The position numbers were made by a program, and so were the translations under genes. A DNA stretch of 64,000 nucleotides from Chaetorhynchus papuensis (taxonomy: Eukaryota; Chordata; Aves; Passeriformes; Rhipiduridae): contig VWYX01000860.1 in NCBI GenBank assembly GCA_013396525.1, positions 186,984 through 250,983 of the forward strand, in the 5' to 3' direction. The stretch's first letter is position 1; each line of letters begins with the position of its first letter. Below, piece after piece: positions 60,155-64,000 of this stretch. The notes beneath the pieces were generated by a model. The model saw only the letters and a program-made list of their open reading frames with translations, was not told the origin of the DNA and searched no databases.

Positions 60155-60581
60155 TGATGCCTTGAGGGGCTGCCTAAAAACAGAGGCCAGACAGAATCGA
60201 GAGAATAAAAGTGGTTATATTTACTGAAGGGCCTTCAGGTACATTCAGGGCAGTCAGAGCCCCCAGGAGCTGCACCCAAAATGGACCACAGGGTCACAGG
60301 TTTTCACACTTCTGTAAGTTTGGTCTGTTTGCATATTGGGGGTTAATCCTCTGATTAGAGCTTCAGGTAATGAAGTCATTTACTCCAAGTTTGCTCCCCC
60401 CTAACTCATTGTTGTTTACATTGCTCAGGGCCTGAGGCAGTGAGGTGTCCTCGAGTTCCAGGCCTGGAGAGGAATTGTTTTGTCTGACCAGAATGGAAGA
60501 ACAGGTTGTGTGGAGTTTGGAGTTACACACTAAAGAATCACAGGATATGAAAAATATAAAAGCTGAAATCCTAAGGCATCA
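60155..60581 (-). mobile_element. Solo LTR (family 2), copy C, most diverged
   Basis: A 427-base minus-strand element with terminal tgatgccttg/taaggcatca. Flanks catt (60151-60154) and catc (60582-60585) match at 3 of 4 bases. The polyadenylation signal is degraded, and internal similarity to copies A and B is patchy, so this looks like the oldest of the three. Confidence 0.83.
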
Positions 60582-63376
60582 CATCACATCAGGCTGGGTG
60601 ACAGGACTGCAGCCAGGCTGTGCCTGAGAGCCAAACTCCAGTTCCCAGCAGGTTTCTGTGCTGTAGCTGCCTCCTTTGGGCTCAGCTCGCTGCAGGGCTG
60701 GGCTGAGCTCTCAGTCTGGCACAGCGTGGAACACAAAACAACTGGTCCCATTGGGAAAAGCCCGTTGTGGTACCTGACATCCCCTGGAAATCCTGCCACA
60801 AACCTTCCTGGCACACCCAGAGCAGCACCTTTGGTGTCCTAAAACCTGAACAAACCTGGGGAGTGATGCAGGAGGACCTGGGAGCCCTCAGCACTGCAGT
60901 GAGGGTGCCCTGGTGACCCCCAGCCACACCAGGGGACTGGGTGGCACAGCAGGACCCTGCTGGCTCTGCCAGGGCACTGACAGCAGCAGGGGAGGGACTC
61001 TGCTGTATAATCCATGAGGCTGGCTTTGTGACAGCCCTGTCACTGCAGAACCAGGTCCCTGGAGCTCTGTGTCACCAGGCAGCTCCAGGGAGCCCTGAGG
61101 GCTTCGGCAGAGCTCGGCTCTGGCTGCTGCTAAAGAGAAGCTGCAAATGTCATGGGTGGGACATTTCCTGAAAGCTCCTGTGACTGCTCCTGCAGGGCCT
61201 CCAGGGGGGCTGGGTGTTGGTGTTTCCCACCTTTTGCCCCTGAGGCACCAAGGGAGTCCAGTTGTGGAGAGATTGCAGGTTGTGGAAAAGTATAAAGAGT
61301 TTGTAGTGATTTCATCCAAATCAGAGGCTGATGGGACAAGCACTGAGGACAGCCTGGCCTTGGAAAGAGGGACAGCAGTGGCACTGGCTTTCCAAAAGAA
61401 GTCTGTCTTTGGGAAGGCTCTGGAATATCTGTATTTACCAACAGCAGGGCTGTGCTGCTGTATGCCCATAATGGCTCCAAAATCCTGGCACAACCCCCCG
61501 ACTGGCTGCTGGGTGCACAAACTTTGGGATTTAAGAGCAGCTTTGGAAAGGCTTGGGAGGATGGAGTGAATGTGGCATGGGACACGTTTGGGATTTCTCC
61601 ATGGCCCTAAGGACAGGGAGGCCTGGGTGGCCTTGCTGCCACCACTGGGAGTTCTGGCACACTCTGAGCTGCAGAGCTGGGCAGGGGTTGGTGAGTTTGG
61701 TGTGTCAGGGCCCAGCCCCGAAGGCACGAAGAGCAGGGAAGACACCTGAAAATCCAGGCTGCTGCCCAGTTCTCTCCGGGTGTTTTGATGGGAAAGCTGC
61801 ACTGCTGCACTGCTGACAATAACCAGGTGACCAGCTGAGGGAATTTGTGGTGGTAACACCTCTTTAGTGTGGAGCTTCCCCTGCAGTATTTGGGAAGCCA
61901 GTGGGATGGATTTCAGAGCCATTTTCATCAGAGCAGTCAGAGAAAAGAGGGATCTGCCCCAAATCGATGAGGTTCAGCATTGTGGGTGTCCAGGTCACCT
62001 TTGGAGATTGGATTTCAGTTCTGAGCACTGCTGAGTGATGTGCTGCAGTGAAGAGCTGAGGTTTTGGGATGCAATTACTCTTCCTCATGAGCCAAAACTT
62101 CACGAACTCCTGTAACTGTCACTCAGTGTCAATGGAATCATTTACAGGAAATGAACTTCTCGATGGACAACAGCTCCTGCCCCCAAAATTCCACCAGAAT
62201 CCCTTGGTTTTCTTACTGAGATCAATATGTTCTCATCCAACATCACCCTGCTCAATATTCAGCCTCTAAAAGGAGAGAGGGGGCCAGAACTGAGGCAGTG
62301 CAGATGCAAATGCAGATTGACAAGGATAAGGAGAGCTAAACTCTCCTGGAGCTGAGCTGGAATCCTGCTGGACACGAGGTGCTGAGCATCCTCATCACCC
62401 ATGAGATCCAGCTCTGGGATCTGTCTCAAAAAAGTTGCTGGTGCCCAGCACCTTGCAGGATTTGCCCCTTTGTGCAGGAAAAAGGACCAGACAAATACAG
62501 GCATATTTATCTGCTGAGTTTTCAGCAGGAAAATGGATGAGTTTGGAATTACTCACCATATGTTCCCCTTTGGGCATCAGGCTCTGCACTCTATGCCTTG
62601 CTGCTGGGGACTGGAGTGATGGAGCAGGGGAGGATCTCAGACCTGGCTGCCACAGCGCTCCTCCTTTGCTCAGCAGCTTTGAAACACCAATATTTAATGC
62701 AGTGTCTTCCCTTCCTTCTGCTGCAACTCCCCCCAGACCTTTCCACCCACTTGTGCACTCAGCATGTTCTGCTCTCCCTCACATATGGCATGCAGAATTT
62801 TCCCTGTATTAAACCCCTAACCCGGGGAAGATTTGATGCTCCAAAAAAACATAGCAGTGAAATTAGAAACACGAAAATATGAGGGCCACTGGAAGGGAAG
62901 GGGATTCCACCCGGGGAATAACAAAGGGATCTGCCTGCAGCATGTCCTGCTGCGTTCGTGAGCAGGGGCTGGACGGAGCTCTTGGAGGAGCTGAGCGTTA
63001 ATGAGGGTGACTTTGAACACCTGGCTTTGGGAGAGGGGGGCAGAGCCCGGCCCTGTGTCCGTGCAGGTGTGGGGGCTGTTGGCAGGTGCGTGTCCCCGAG
63101 GCCATGCCCTCCCCAGATCCTTCTGTTCCCACAGCCCCTCCTGCATCCCGGGGATCTCTGCTGAACCCACTGCCCTGGGCTGGGCCTTCTCTCCCATCCC
63201 AGTCCCTCTGGAGGGCGATTGCTGCTCCTGGAGAAACCCCCTTGGTGTTACCCGGGCTGGGATGGGCAGCCAGAGGCGTGCTGTGGAGGCTGGGGGTGCT
63301 CAGGGACTCGGGGAGCAGTGCAGGTGCTGAGGACACCCACTGAGCCTCGCTGCAGGGGGGTGTGCAGCTGCTGCCT
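60582..63376. other. 3' intron, nothing recognised
   Basis: Long minus-strand open frames occur at 60888-61928, but they show no domain, no codon bias and no splice-flanked structure. I see no gene. The sequence becomes GC-rich as it approaches the 23-bp array. Confidence 0.55.
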
Positions 63377-64000
63377 GAGGGTGAGCCCGGCTTTGTCCCG
63401 AGGGTGAGCCCGGCTTTGCTCTGAGGGTGAGCCCGGCTTTGCTCTGAGGGTGAGCCCGGCTCTGCTCTGAGGGTGAGCCCGGCTTTGTCCCGAGGGTGAG
63501 CCCGGCTCTGCCCTGAGGGTGAGCCCGGCTCTGCTCTGAGGGTGAGCCCGGCTTTGTCCCGAGGGTGAGCCCGGCTCTGCCCCGAGGGTGAGCCCAGCTC
63601 TCTCCTGAGGGTGAGCCCGGCTCTCTCCTGAGGGTGAGCCCGGCTTTGTTCCGAGGGTGAGCCCGGCTCTCTCCTGAGGGTGAGCCCGGCTCTCTCCCGA
63701 GGGTGAGCCCGGTTCTGCCCTGAGGGTGAGCCCGGCTCTCTCCCGAGGGTGAGCCCGGCTCTCTCCCGAGGGTGAGCCCGGCTCTCTCCCGAGGGTGAGC
63801 CCGGTTCTGCCCTGAGGGTGAGCCCGGCTCTCTCCCGAGGGTGAGCCCGGCTTTGTCCCGAGGGTGAGCCCAGCTCTCTCCTGAGGGTGAGCCCGGCTCT
63901 CTCCTGAGGGTGAGCCCAGCTCTGATCTGAGGATGAGCCCAGCTCTGTCCCGAGGGTGAGCCCAGCTCAGTCCCGAGGATGAGCCCGGCTCTGTCCCGAG
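63377..64000. repeat. 23-bp minisatellite, about 27 units, running off the window
   Basis: Head-to-tail units beginning gagggtgagcccggct, followed by variable ends (ttgtccc, ctgctct, ctctcct). The period is 23 bases. Each unit contains gg/gtgagc, a near-consensus 5' splice site, on the sense strand of the gene. Units near the right edge are more diverged (gaggatgagcccagct). The array continues past base 64000, so its full length is unknown. Confidence 0.97.

Noticed and set aside
60888..61928. Minus-strand 346-residue open frame
   Set aside because: No recognisable domain, no codon bias like that of the real exons, overlapping open frames on the other strand, and no supporting splice or promoter context.
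35217..64000. Further GALNT17 exons downstream of exon C
   Set aside because: I looked for the expected next segments (TPAMIG, YGGEN, HIER and lectin-domain motifs) and found no splice-flanked match. The downstream intron is known to be long.
1..64000. tRNA, rRNA, CRISPR or bacterial-type operons
   Set aside because: No tRNA TTCGAATCC-type arms with matching acceptor stems, no rRNA-like sequence, and no spacer-repeat structure. The tandem arrays have no unique spacers.

Overview
This window is vertebrate, and almost certainly avian, nuclear DNA. It is intron-dominated and has no operons, tRNA or rRNA genes, or bacterial-type genes that I can see. Two things point to a bird. The 3'-end fragments of chicken-repeat-1 (CR1) LINEs recur about 25 times on both strands, and several solo LTRs resemble songbird endogenous retroviral LTRs. 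Songbird is an inference from memory of such repeats, not from a search. Two runs of N (6768-7412 and 42154-42588) are assembly gaps.

One gene can be supported. Three consecutive internal exons of GALNT17 (WBSCR17/GALNTL3, a polypeptide N-acetylgalactosaminyltransferase-family protein) lie on the + strand at 23344-23510, 33221-33395 and 35019-35216. Splice sites and reading phases agree across all three, giving an uninterrupted stretch of about 180 residues. It corresponds to roughly residues 141-321 of the about 600-residue protein and covers the first half of the catalytic GT-A domain, including the Asp-Ala-His metal-binding motif. Residues 1-140 and the rest of the catalytic domain plus the lectin domain lie outside the window. 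The flanking introns are therefore at least 23.3 kb upstream and 28.8 kb downstream.

Layout. Bases 1-23343 are intron with a 60-bp tandem repeat (801-1036), a long pyrimidine tract (2520-2940), a 40-bp repeat, CR1 fragments, and a nested retroelement cluster (10540-13830). In that cluster two inverted solo LTRs of one family each keep a perfect 6-bp target-site duplication, and one sits inside an older LTR. A 13-bp CpG-rich repeat lies just upstream of the first exon. Intron 23511-33220 carries a 16/17-bp minisatellite (28163-28592), a solo LTR (29212-29650) and another LTR ending 185 bp before the second exon (32663-33035). The third exon is followed after about 10 bases by a G-rich minisatellite. 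The long 3' intron (35217-64000) holds many CR1 copies, two further copies of the 29212 LTR family, an inverted LTR-end pair that runs into the second gap, a (GGGAT)n array, AT-rich islands, and, at the right edge, about 27 copies of a 23-bp repeat. Each copy of that repeat carries a near-consensus 5' splice site.

I found no evidence of an unknown gene system. The most unusual signals are the tandem arrays close to the exons, the terminal array of donor-site look-alikes, and the well-preserved LTR insertions.
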